From positions 44,365-108,364 of the forward strand of contig NZ_CAFI01000497.1 of assembly GCF_000239775.1 (NCBI RefSeq): a DNA stretch of 64,000 bases, in the 5' to 3' direction. This DNA is from Bradyrhizobium sp. ORS 375. GTDB lineage: Bacteria > Pseudomonadota > Alphaproteobacteria > Rhizobiales > Xanthobacteraceae. Of the stretch, positions 1 to 7,419 are shown piece by piece (the first letter of the stretch is position 1; every line of letters starts with the position of its first letter). A program made the position numbers and the translations under genes. The notes beneath the pieces are model-generated. The model did no database searches and had not been told where the DNA came from. It saw nothing but the letters and a program-made list of their open reading frames with translations.

Positions 1-184
1 CGTTCGGTGGCGCTTTTCCGTTCTGCATCCAATGAGCGTCAAATTTTCCTTGGTCTGACATCGAGCCATGGTGCTGCGGACCGAAGCCAGCATACAGCTG
101 CCCGGTCGGATCGCTGACCACGACGGCGGCGTGACCGGGCAAACTGGGGTTGATCTGAAAGGTGAGCGCGTGTCGAGCAGCCAT
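1..184 (-). CDS. Hypothetical protein, N-terminal part (cut by the left window edge)
   Basis: An uninterrupted reading frame runs from an ATG at 184 off the left edge, giving at least 61 residues. It begins MAARHALTFQINPSLPGHAA and includes YAGFGPQHHGS. Codon choice is natural for this genome: G/C-rich third positions, no rare runs. The GHAAVVV...YAGFG pattern loosely recalls small cysteine-protease-like or secreted enzyme domains, but I cannot name a family. An AGGAAAG stretch about 15 bases upstream is a weak ribosome site. The overlapping frames across this stretch look like shadows. Confidence 0.55.
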   Translation of the reverse strand, partial: MAARHALTFQINPSLPGHAAVVVSDPTGQLYAGFGPQHHGSMSDQGKFDAHWMQNGKAPPN

Positions 185-413
185 CGTCGCGTCCGCTTTC
201 CTGAGAAATGTTCGGGTAAAATGCTTCGCCCGCGATGTCGCGTGCCGGGCGGCAGCCCGGCGATCCGGACAAACGCCGCTGGCAGCTCCTCGTCGTGTCA
301 GTCGAGCGACCGCAAGAGGCGCGAGCATAGATGCATCGGCCCATGCAAATTGCGCGAGCCGGCGCTTGCCGCCGCATCGACATCGCAACCATACGCGTGT
401 TCGCGGCGTGCGA

Positions 414-771
414 CTAATCGCGATTGAGTCGCTTGATCAACACAGTGTCGATCTGCTCAAGGCCCGGCCCAACGTATCTGACAAGCAGACGCCAGATCGT
501 ATGGAGCATCCATCCGAACAGGTAGGAGATGACCAGGCTCACGGGAGCATAGAAGCGATAGCTGTTCATCCAACTCTCTGTGCCGAAGGGCGGATCCTGG
601 AGACCAAGGGCTGGCCATACCCAACCAAGGATCAACCCCGGCCGGGAGAACAGCCGCTTCAGCCAACAAGACGCTCGCCTTCAAGCTGGCGAAGTAAGAC
701 AGGCAGCTGAACAGCAGAAAATGCACGACGTAGAGAGCCGAAGCGATCAGCCCTCCCTTGTTGAGCCGCAC
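414..771 (-). pseudogene. Small two-helix membrane protein, apparently frameshifted
   Basis: A GTG at 771 follows a very strong ribosome site (GAGGAGGGG). It opens a frame starting RLNKGGLIASALYVVHFLLF, a clear membrane helix. The frame then becomes non-protein-like. The frame one base off, continuing to a stop at 414, reads GLILGWVWPALGLQ and later SLVISYLFGWMLHTIWRLLV, a second helix with a basic tail. The two halves join naturally near 650-680, so one intact ancestor of about 119 residues was probably broken by a single-base indel, or the read has a base error. Two-helix proteins with a central W-P-W motif are common unnamed genes in Bradyrhizobium (recalled, not searched). Confidence 0.5.
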
Positions 772-906
772 AACTCCCCTCCTCTTCCGTCGCAACTCTT
801 GCAAGCTACTGCCGTGCGACCCTCACCGCGACCATCATCACTTCGCGGCCGTCGACCTTGAGATGACTGCAAGGCGACAGAGTTGCGCGGACCGATACTC
901 CGCTCA

Positions 907-945
907 GAACGAAGATAGAACATCAGCGCTCACAGTAATTGTCAA
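907..945 (-). promoter_or_regulatory. LexA (SOS) box overlapping a promoter, copy 1
   Basis: GAAC at 907-910 and 918-921 are separated by exactly seven bases. On the minus strand this is GTTC-N7-GTTC, the alphaproteobacterial LexA site. A consensus -35 (TTGACA, 940-945) lies 17 bases upstream of a -10-like TGTTCT that falls inside the box, so LexA would occlude RNA polymerase. The next minus-strand gene is the frameshifted membrane protein starting at 771. Confidence 0.6.
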
Positions 946-1091
946 CGGCAGCCAGCAAGGACGACGGACGCCCCGCGACGCCGAACCCGAGGCTTGCGAT
1001 CTTGTCCTCGATCGGCCGCTTTCAAGCATTCGGCAGAACCGTAGAAGTCGGTCAGTTCTTTCAGCAAGAGGGCTGTGGCCGGCGATTTCAT
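942..1091 (-). CDS. Possible 49-residue protein downstream of SOS box 2
   Basis: This short minus-strand frame (MKSPATALLLKELTDFYGSA..., Arg-rich end) starts about 50 bases after the predicted start site of the LexA-type promoter at 1145-1178. Its stop codon overlaps the -35 of the next SOS promoter. The GAGG directly abutting the ATG is too close to be a good ribosome site. I recognise no family. It could be a genuine SOS-induced peptide, a remnant of a longer gene, or chance. Confidence 0.25.
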   Translation of the reverse strand: MKSPATALLLKELTDFYGSAECLKAADRGQDRKPRVRRRGASVVLAGCR

Positions 1092-1144
1092 CCTCAACTA
1101 TGCCGTCGAAGCATCAACCAACAGACGCGCGGGGTGCGCTCCCA

Positions 1145-1178
1145 GAACAAAGGTAGAACAAAAAAACTCGACCGTCAA
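1145..1178 (-). promoter_or_regulatory. LexA (SOS) box overlapping a promoter, copy 2
   Basis: GAAC at 1145-1148 and 1156-1159 flank seven bases (AAAGGTA), matching the strong GTTCT-N5-TGTTC form of the alphaproteobacterial LexA operator. On the minus strand TTGACG (1173-1178) and TACCTT (1150-1155) are 17 bases apart, and the -10 sits within the operator. This is the better of two SOS promoters within 250 bases. Confidence 0.65.
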
Positions 1179-1219
1179 CATCGAGCGAACGAACCAGTAG
1201 TAACGCGATTCCTGCTTCG

Positions 1220-1480
1220 TCAGCTCTCCTGCTCGTCATCGGAATCTTCCGGATGCACGATCACGCGCTCGATGCGATGGATCAGCTCCAGCGCGCCATC
1301 CTCGCCATTTTGCAGCGCCTGAGGCGCTTTGCCCCAGCCGCGATCGAGGATGGCGTTGGCGGCCGACACGCGCGCGGCATGGGTGGCCTTGGTCGAGCGC
1401 ATCACACCGACCAGCGTGTTGATCGCTGTCTTGGTGTGGCTGCGCGCCATTGAGCGGATTTCGGTGATCGTCTTCGACAT
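1220..1480 (-). CDS. Small conserved protein, phage/terminase-associated type
   Basis: The 86-residue protein begins MSKTITEIRSMARSHTKTAI and contains THAARVSAANAILDRGWGKA. An Ala-rich helical segment followed by DRGWGKAPQ is typical of small proteins near phage terminase genes and common as stand-alone copies in Bradyrhizobium (recalled). The C-terminus is acidic (HPEDSDDEQES). Codon use is strongly coding. No phage gene adjoins it, so it is probably a domesticated or solitary copy of unknown function. Confidence 0.7.
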   Translation of the reverse strand: MSKTITEIRSMARSHTKTAINTLVGVMRSTKATHAARVSAANAILDRGWGKAPQALQNGEDGALELIHRIERVIVHPEDSDDEQES

Positions 1481-1519
1481 GGTCGTTTCCGGAGCTTTGC
1501 AGATCGAGGTGGGACGTGA

Positions 1520-1597
1520 TCACGACAGCGCGTCGGCGGCGGCAATCGCGACGAGCCCGACCACGGCAAGTGAAATCAGAATGGCGGTCATCGTCAT
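1520..1597 (-). CDS. 25-residue membrane peptide
   Basis: An ATG at 1597 follows a CAGGAG ribosome site by three bases. It opens a 25-residue frame: MTMTAILISLAVVGLV followed by AIAAADALS. Almost the whole peptide is one hydrophobic helix. A second ATG at 1591 has better ribosome-site spacing and would give 23 residues. It sits 39 bases upstream of the 86-residue gene on the same strand and may be co-transcribed with it. Function unknown. Confidence 0.45.
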   Translation of the reverse strand: MTMTAILISLAVVGLVAIAAADALS

Positions 1598-1898
1598 CTC
1601 CTGATCGTTGAAAAAAGAGAATGGCGCGGCGGATCGCGGCCAACGCGATCGCTTCGGGCGCGAACCCTATCCCTCGCACGAGGGACCGCTGCGGGCGCGG
1701 CGACGATCGCCATGCCCGCGACCGCCCCGTTCGCGCGAGACGATCAATATCTGGATGACAAGGAGTGAACACGTTGCCGAATGGCGCAACGGCGCGATCC
1801 AGGAGCGGTCACGCGCGGCATTTCCCGAACGAGCGCCCGCGATTGTCGCGTCGTTGGCCATCGCCATTTCGGATATTTCGATATTGGCAATATGTCAG
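1598..1898. other. Intergenic stretch without a convincing gene
   Basis: Open frames here (for example minus 1667-1867) lack a ribosome site and show Arg-rich, shadow-like composition. There is a perfect small inverted repeat, TCCCTCG/CGAGGGA, near 1669-1684. The region may be the leader of the transcript from the repeat promoter at about 1890-1918. Confidence 0.4.
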
Positions 1899-1918
1899 TG
1901 ATTTGCCCGACGTGTCAA
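1889..1918 (-). repeat. 20-bp repeat, copy 1, with promoter-like content
   Basis: The plus strand reads TGATTTGCCCGACGTGTCAA at 1899-1918, identical to 2054-2073. On the minus strand the repeat starts with a consensus -35 (TTGACA). A CATATT -10-like hexamer follows 18 bases later at 1889-1894. It faces the small genes at 1597 and 1480. Confidence 0.55.
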
Positions 1919-1984
1919 ATTTGATCGAAAGGTGGCGATTGGAGTTTGCGAGTTCGATAACCGCCGCACAAATTCCGGCCTGAT

Positions 1985-2021
1985 CAAACAAAAAGCCCGC
2001 TGCCGTGTTTCGGCGCGGGCT
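1985..2021 (-). terminator. Intrinsic terminator, minus strand
   Basis: The stem AGCCCGC (1994-2000) pairs with GCGGGCT (2015-2021). GCCG/CGGC pairs inside it, and a TTTTTGTTTG tract follows on the minus strand. There is no protein gene immediately upstream on that strand. Confidence 0.65.
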
Positions 2022-2040
2022 CTATGATTTCTGCGACGAT
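1985..2040 (-). ncRNA. Candidate very short RNA between repeat promoter and terminator
   Basis: The second repeat copy (2054-2073) places a minus-strand TTGACA upstream of a weak -10 (CATTTT, 2044-2049). Only about 50 bases further on is a strong intrinsic terminator (1985-2021). No open frame fits between them. The layout is that of a tiny stand-alone RNA. This is inference from signals only. Confidence 0.3.
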
Positions 2041-2053
2041 GGGAAAATGCGCC

Positions 2054-2073
2054 TGATTTGCCCGACGTGTCAA
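2054..2073 (-). repeat. 20-bp repeat, copy 2
   Basis: Identical to 1899-1918 over 20 bases (TGATTTGCCCGACGTGTCAA), 155 bases away. It again supplies a consensus TTGACA on the minus strand. I recall closely related TTGCCCGACG-type elements being frequent in Bradyrhizobium intergenic DNA, but cannot verify copy number here. Confidence 0.6.
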
Positions 2074-2144
2074 GCGCGCAAAGGCGCGGCCATTCGATTA
2101 GTTCATCTCGCAGCCCGCCGGGCTGAGCCGAAAGGAGGCTTATG

Positions 2145-2330
2145 ATGTATGTGGTCGCTGTCGTCCTGGCCGCCTTGTCCGCCTTGTTCTACGCGGCCGG
2201 CGAGCACCAGCTCGGAGCTGTCGGTGCCGATGTCTGCCAGGTCGGCAGCCTGTTCTGCGACAAGCCCCACTACATGATGACGAGCGCGGTGCTCGCCGGC
2301 CTCTGGGGCAAGTTCGTCAGCATGCGATAG
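2145..2330 (+). CDS. Small membrane protein
   Basis: The 61-residue protein begins MYVVAVVLAALSALFYAAGE. It has an N-terminal membrane helix or signal anchor, two cysteines (DVCQVGSLFCDKP) that could form a disulfide outside the membrane, and a second hydrophobic stretch (MMTSAVLAGLWGKF). AAAGGAGG ends six bases before the ATG at 2145; an in-frame ATG at 2142 is too close. A short palindrome (CAGCCCG/CGGGCTG) precedes the ribosome site. Function unknown. Confidence 0.75.
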   Translation: MYVVAVVLAALSALFYAAGEHQLGAVGADVCQVGSLFCDKPHYMMTSAVLAGLWGKFVSMR

Positions 2331-2342
2331 CGACCTGCCCGA

Positions 2343-3296
2343 TCAGTTCTTGACCGCGTAGAGCGGCGTCCGCACGGTCAGCTGATAGACCGGCTTTGGC
2401 GCCCAGGCGATCTGCGCGGTGACGCCGAACAGCCGATTGTCGTCATCGTCCATGCGATCGAGATCGAGCCTCACCAGCGGCTGCGTATAGGATGCGATCG
2501 GCGCGAGGGCGAGCAGCTGCGCACCGCCGAATGATTGGAGTCCGACCCGCGCGGTGAGCTTCCAATTGTTGTCCCATTGATAGAAGCCGCCGACATAGCC
2601 GGCGGTGGTGTCTCCGATCCGCGCCAGCACAGTGTCGATCTCGGTGTGCGTATATTGGATGCCCGCCAGCCAGCCGCGCATCTCGTCAGGGTCGACCGCG
2701 TATTTGGCCTCGAGGACCGTGTTGAACGAGGTCGTCGCCAAGGGGGCGTCAGGCACCGAGCGCGTCAGCGTCGACTGCAGCGTCAAGGTCGGGAGCACGC
2801 CACCGTTCTGCCGATAGACATCGGCCTGGAAGCCGAGGAACCAGCTCGTCACGGCGACGTCCGACCAGCCGGACAGGCCATTGTAGGACGCGCTGCCGGT
2901 GAACCCGCCATAGAGCGACAGCGCCTCGCCGAGATCCACCGTGAGCGGAACGTCGACGCCGATGCCCTGGTTCGTCGGAGCCGTGAGCTGCGGACGTCCC
3001 GGCAAGGTCGGACGCTCGAGCAGCTTGCGCAGGGTCGCGAGCTGCGACAGCGTGCCGAACAAGGACGCGTCGCCGAGACCGGTCGACAGCGACCCGCCGG
3101 GCACATAGGCATAGTTCGTGCGAAAATCGATGTAGATATTGCTGAGACCGGCTGACGACGCGTCCTTGTCGTCCTCCTCGTCCTTCTGGTCCTTGGCGAC
3201 CGCACTGCCGCTGATCAGCAACGCCATGCCGACGATCACGGCGTACGCCCACCGCAACGACCGGCTTTCGCCCGGCAACAGTTCCACACACGCCAT
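2343..3296 (-). CDS. Outer-membrane beta-barrel-like protein
   Basis: The 317-residue protein has a signal peptide (hydrophobic AVIVGMALLISGSAVA, then a mature start near AKDQKDEEDD). Amphipathic beta-strand-like segments rich in alternating aromatic and polar residues follow (YIDFRTNYAYVPGG, WLAGIQYTHTE, GGFYQWDNNWKLTARVGLQS, ITAQIAWAPKPVYQL). The acidic KDEEDDKD stretch after cleavage is unusual. A GGGGGAC ribosome site precedes the ATG. The likely role is a porin-like or surface barrel; no substrate can be inferred. Confidence 0.7.
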   Translation of the reverse strand: MACVELLPGESRSLRWAYAVIVGMALLISGSAVAKDQKDEEDDKDASSAGLSNIYIDFRTNYAYVPGGSLSTGLGDASLFGTLSQLATLRKLLERPTLPGRPQLTAPTNQGIGVDVPLTVDLGEALSLYGGFTGSASYNGLSGWSDVAVTSWFLGFQADVYRQNGGVLPTLTLQSTLTRSVPDAPLATTSFNTVLEAKYAVDPDEMRGWLAGIQYTHTEIDTVLARIGDTTAGYVGGFYQWDNNWKLTARVGLQSFGGAQLLALAPIASYTQPLVRLDLDRMDDDDNRLFGVTAQIAWAPKPVYQLTVRTPLYAVKN

Positions 3297-3393
3297 TCTG
3301 ACGTCCCCCAGCGGGCGAAGCTACTCCGGCGCGGCAGACACGTTCAAGCCTGGAACGCGATGCACGAAGACCGGGGGACGATCGGCTGTGGAT

Positions 3394-6300
3394 CTATCCG
3401 GACGCCGCCGGCGACGGACCCGCGCCGCGCGCAGCCATGACCTGACGCAGCACGCGCGACAGCTCGTCCACCGAATAGGGCTTATGGATGAGGCTGAAGC
3501 CGTGGCGGTCGCCATCGGCCAGGACATCGCTGTAGCCGCTGTTGAGCACGATCGGAATCAGCGGCAGCCGCCGCCTGATCTCCTGCCCGAGCGTGACGCC
3601 GTCCATTCCCGGCATCACGACGTCGCTGAGCACCAGGTCGAAGCCATCGGGATTGTCATCGATCAGGCGCAGCGCATCGAGGCCGCTGCGCGCCAGCACG
3701 GTGCGATAGCCGAGATCCTCGAGCAGCTGGGTGGAGAACTCGCCGATCTCGGGGTTGTCTTCGACGACCAGCACGTTCCAGCGCGCGGCGGGCATCTCGG
3801 AGCTGTCGTCGCCGCGCTCACGCTGTCCCAGCGGCTTCGACGTGAGCGGCAGCAGCAGGGTCAATGTCGTGCCCTTGCCGATCTCGCTTTCCGCCAGCAC
3901 ACGGCCACCTGACTGATGGACGAAGCCGTAGACCTGGGACAGGCCGAGCCCGGTGCCGCGCCCGACCCCCTTGGTCGTGAAGAATGGCTCGAAGATGCGG
4001 TCGATCTGATCAGCCGCGATGCCGCATCCGGTGTCGCTGACGGCGATCGACACAAATTGCTGCGCTCCGCCTGCCCCCTGCTGTTGAACGCGGTCGCCGC
4101 GGATGGTCAGGACACCCCGGCCGTTCATCGCGTCACGTGCATTGGCGACGAGGTTCACGAGCGCGGTCTCAAGCTGATTGACATCGACGTCGACAGGCAG
4201 TGGGCGCGACCGCAGATCGAGCTCGATCACCGCCGGCGCGCCGAGCACGGTCTGCAGCATGTCCTCGATCTGCTCGATGTGCCCGGCCACGTCGAACACC
4301 TGGCGCTCCATCGGCGTACGACGTGCGAAAGCGAGCAGTTGTCCGGTCAGCTTGGCCGCGCGGTCCGCGGTATCCGAGATCGCGTCGACATAGCGGCGCA
4401 TGCGCTCGGGCGACAGCTGGCGCCGACGCAACAGGTCCGCCGAGGACCGGATCACGGTCAGAAGATTGTTGAAGTCATGCGCGACCCCGCCGGTGAGCTG
4501 GCCGATCGCCTCCATCTTCTGCGCCTGGCGGAAGGCTTCCTCTGCCTTGCGCCGCTCGGTCTGCTCCACCGCCTCGGGCACGATGGCGACGACCTGCCCC
4601 GTGTCGTCGCGCACCGGGCGCATCTGAAAATCGAACCAGCGCCAGCCGCCGACCGGCAGGTCGAGGTGCAGCTCCTGTCGCGCCTCTTCGCCGCGGGCGA
4701 CCGCACCGACCAGCGACCTGATCACCTCGGGCATGCCCGAGGTGCCGGCAAACCACGGCGTCTCCCAGAACGGCTGCCCCACGACCTCGTCCAAAGGCGC
4801 GGCGATCGCCTCGAGCGAGGTCGCGTTGGCGTCGATCAGCGTGCCGTCCGACGACAGCAACGCCTGGAAGGTGTAGCTCGCCTCGAAGATGGTGCGCAGC
4901 CGCGCCTCCTTGGCCTGCAGCTCCGCGGTGCGCTCCGAGACCTGCGTTTCCAGCTGCTCGTTCAGATCGCGCAACGTGGTCTCGGCCGCACGCCGGACCC
5001 GCGCGAGATCGATGTTGACGCGCACGCGCGCCAGCAGCTCGCGCGCGCTGAACGGCTTGCTGAGATAATCGCTGGCGCCGGCATCGAGGCCCTCGACCTT
5101 CGCCTCCTCGCCGGCACGCGCCGACAGGATCACGACGGGAATGTCGCGCAGCTGAGCGTCGCCACGCAGCGTCTTGAGGAGACCGAAGCCGTCGAGCCGC
5201 GGCATCATCACGTCGGTCACGACCAGATCGGGACGATTGCGGCGAATCGCCTCGAGCGCGGCCACGCCGTCGGCGACGGCCTCGACCTCGTAGTCGTCGC
5301 CGAGCAGCCGACGCACATAGTCGCGCATGTCGGAATTGTCGTCGGCAAGCACGACACGATCGCGCCCCGACATCGGGATCGTCTGAAAGCCGAGATCATC
5401 GGGCGAGGACGGATGCGGACGATCGGGCGGAGCATCGCCGCTGATCCAGCCCAGCGCCTCGTCGATATAGGCTTGCGCACGCCGGGTGGTGTTGGCCTCG
5501 TCTCGCGCAGTTCCGAGCTGGCCTGCCGGCAGATGCGCGGCGCCGAGCGGAATGCGCACGGCGAAGACCGAGCCGCGACCGGGCTCGCTCTCGGCCGTGA
5601 TCTCGCCCCCATGGAGCTTCACCAGCTCCTGCACCAGCGCAAGACCGATGCCGCTGCCTTCGAAGGAGCGCCCACGCGCGCCCTCGATGCGGCGGAAGCG
5701 CTCGAACAGATGCGGCAGCTCGGCGGGTGGAATGCCGGTGCCGGTATCGCGTACCTTGAGCTCGGCATGTCGGTGGTCGGCCGACACGCCGATCGAGACT
5801 GCGATCTCGCCCTTGAAGGTGAACTTGAAAGCATTGGAGACCAGGTTGAGCACGATCTTCTCCCACATGTCGCGGTCGACATGGACCGGCTCGGGGAGAG
5901 ACGCAGTCTCGATAACGAGCCGCAGGCCCGCGCGGTCGGTCGCGGAGCGGAAGTTGGAGACGAGCTCGGACGTCAGCGCGCCGAGATCGACCGGCTCGAA
6001 CCTCGCCGTCATGCGGCCGGCCTCGATCCGAGAGAAGTCGAGCAGCGTGTTCACGAGCTTCATCAGACGAAGGCCGTTGCGGTGGACCAGGTTCAGGACC
6101 GATCGCTCCTCGGGGGCGATGGCGCCCTCGTCACGGGCGAGCATGTCCTCGAGCGGACTCAGCATCAGCGTCAGCGGGGTGCGGAATTCGTGGCTGATAT
6201 TGGAGAAGAACGCCGTCTTGGCGCGATCGACCTCCGCCAGCGCCTCGGAGCGGCGTCGCTCAGCCTCATAGGCGCCGCCGTTGCTGACCGCGGCGGCAAT

Positions 6301-7305
6301 CTGCCCGGCGACGAGATTGATAAAGCGGGCGTAGCTCTCGTTGTAAAGACGGAAGGGATTGAGCCCCGCGATGACGAAGCCGCCCTGCCCGCTCTCGCCC
6401 GACGAGGGGATCGGCATCACCACGGCCTGCTGCGGCGGCTGACGCCAGCCGCCGCTCGGGAACGGGACGCCGAACAGCTGCGGAAGATCGCGGACCAGCA
6501 CCGCCGACTGCAGCCGCAGCGCCTCGGCCAGAGGCCATGGTCCGTCTGAGAGAAGCCGCAAGCTCGGTTGAACGGCGGCATGCTCGCGCGCGATACCGGT
6601 CAAGGCTTCGAGCCGCGCCGTCTCGCCGTCGGGCTCGGTCAGGTAGATCATGACGAAGGGCAGGTCGCGCGGCTCGTGGGCCAGGGCTCGTGCGCAGCTC
6701 GCACAGGCCTGGCCGACGCTGCGCGCCTCGGCTCCGGCATTGGCGAGCGCGCGCAACAACGACAGCTGACGCTCACTGATCACGCGCTCGGTGTCGTCGG
6801 TGTTGGCGCAAAAGATTCCGCCCGGCGAGCCGTCATCGTCGGGAATGGGACTGTAGGAGAACGTGTAGTACGTCTCTTCGGGAAAGCCGTTGCGCTCCAT
6901 GATCAGGAGCTGCGCCTCGACATAGGTCCCCTGGTCGCCGCCGCTCGCCTTCGCCAGCAGCGGGCCGATGTCCTCCCAGATCTCGTGCCAGACCGCGGAC
7001 GTGGGCCGGCCGAGCGCCCAGGGATGCTTGCCGCCGATGATGGCCTTGTAGGCATCGTTGTAGAGGTAGATCAGCTCCCGCCCCCAGCCGATCCAGATCG
7101 GCTGCTGCGAGGTGAGCATGATCCTGACGGCCGTCTTCAGGCTTTGCGGCCAATGTTCGGGCGCCCCGATCGACGGGCTCGCCCAGTCGAGCCGCAGCAT
7201 CAATCCCGCAAGCTCGCTGCCGCCTGAAAACAGCCGCTCGCGCTCGGCGAGGCCGAGCCCATCATCAGTCAATGAATGCCGCTGGTCCGGCAAACCTCCC
7301 CCCAT
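3394..7305 (-). CDS. Hybrid sensor histidine kinase with two kinase and two receiver modules
   Basis: About 1303 residues. In order: PAS-like sensor (about 60-170), GAF-like region (190-340), HisKA with phospho-accepting His near 372 (NISHEFRTP), HATPase, receiver 1 with Asp near 698 (VVTDVMMPRLDG), a coiled linker (NEQLETQVSERTAELQAKE), a PAS domain (about 800-910), a second HisKA with His near 943 (GGVAHDFNNLL), a second HATPase (DTGCGIAADQ, GTGLGLSQVYG), and receiver 2 (LVLSDVVMPGMDG). No membrane helix is seen, so it is probably cytosolic. The frame opens at a GTG at 7392, but the ATG at 7305 leaves room for divergent promoters. The output partner is unknown. Confidence 0.85.
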   Translation of the reverse strand: MGGGLPDQRHSLTDDGLGLAERERLFSGGSELAGLMLRLDWASPSIGAPEHWPQSLKTAVRIMLTSQQPIWIGWGRELIYLYNDAYKAIIGGKHPWALGRPTSAVWHEIWEDIGPLLAKASGGDQGTYVEAQLLIMERNGFPEETYYTFSYSPIPDDDGSPGGIFCANTDDTERVISERQLSLLRALANAGAEARSVGQACASCARALAHEPRDLPFVMIYLTEPDGETARLEALTGIAREHAAVQPSLRLLSDGPWPLAEALRLQSAVLVRDLPQLFGVPFPSGGWRQPPQQAVVMPIPSSGESGQGGFVIAGLNPFRLYNESYARFINLVAGQIAAAVSNGGAYEAERRRSEALAEVDRAKTAFFSNISHEFRTPLTLMLSPLEDMLARDEGAIAPEERSVLNLVHRNGLRLMKLVNTLLDFSRIEAGRMTARFEPVDLGALTSELVSNFRSATDRAGLRLVIETASLPEPVHVDRDMWEKIVLNLVSNAFKFTFKGEIAVSIGVSADHRHAELKVRDTGTGIPPAELPHLFERFRRIEGARGRSFEGSGIGLALVQELVKLHGGEITAESEPGRGSVFAVRIPLGAAHLPAGQLGTARDEANTTRRAQAYIDEALGWISGDAPPDRPHPSSPDDLGFQTIPMSGRDRVVLADDNSDMRDYVRRLLGDDYEVEAVADGVAALEAIRRNRPDLVVTDVMMPRLDGFGLLKTLRGDAQLRDIPVVILSARAGEEAKVEGLDAGASDYLSKPFSARELLARVRVNIDLARVRRAAETTLRDLNEQLETQVSERTAELQAKEARLRTIFEASYTFQALLSSDGTLIDANATSLEAIAAPLDEVVGQPFWETPWFAGTSGMPEVIRSLVGAVARGEEARQELHLDLPVGGWRWFDFQMRPVRDDTGQVVAIVPEAVEQTERRKAEEAFRQAQKMEAIGQLTGGVAHDFNNLLTVIRSSADLLRRRQLSPERMRRYVDAISDTADRAAKLTGQLLAFARRTPMERQVFDVAGHIEQIEDMLQTVLGAPAVIELDLRSRPLPVDVDVNQLETALVNLVANARDAMNGRGVLTIRGDRVQQQGAGGAQQFVSIAVSDTGCGIAADQIDRIFEPFFTTKGVGRGTGLGLSQVYGFVHQSGGRVLAESEIGKGTTLTLLLPLTSKPLGQRERGDDSSEMPAARWNVLVVEDNPEIGEFSTQLLEDLGYRTVLARSGLDALRLIDDNPDGFDLVLSDVVMPGMDGVTLGQEIRRRLPLIPIVLNSGYSDVLADGDRHGFSLIHKPYSVDELSRVLRQVMAARGAGPSPAASG

Positions 7306-7419
7306 CACGAATTCCGCCGTGATCAGAACGCCGGTATTCCTTTGTGGTTCCAATGCCCGGAACAAAAAGCGGCCATTGCGACTTCGAGACACATACGCTG
7401 TCTCTTGAGGACTGCCGCC

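Noticed and set aside
1667-1867. 66-codon minus-strand frame downstream of repeat copy 1
   Set aside because: It begins near the predicted start site but has no ribosome site and an Arg-rich, shadow-like end.
3916-6549. An 877-codon open frame on the plus strand
   Set aside because: It lies wholly opposite the histidine kinase, has Arg/Ala/Glu/His-rich shadow composition and no domain. High GC content keeps the antisense frame open.
7306-7419. Mur/MntR operator for the Nramp-type gene
   Set aside because: Only a weak GTTCC-N7-GGAAC repeat is present and it does not match the Mur box; the transporter is probably not a Mn importer.
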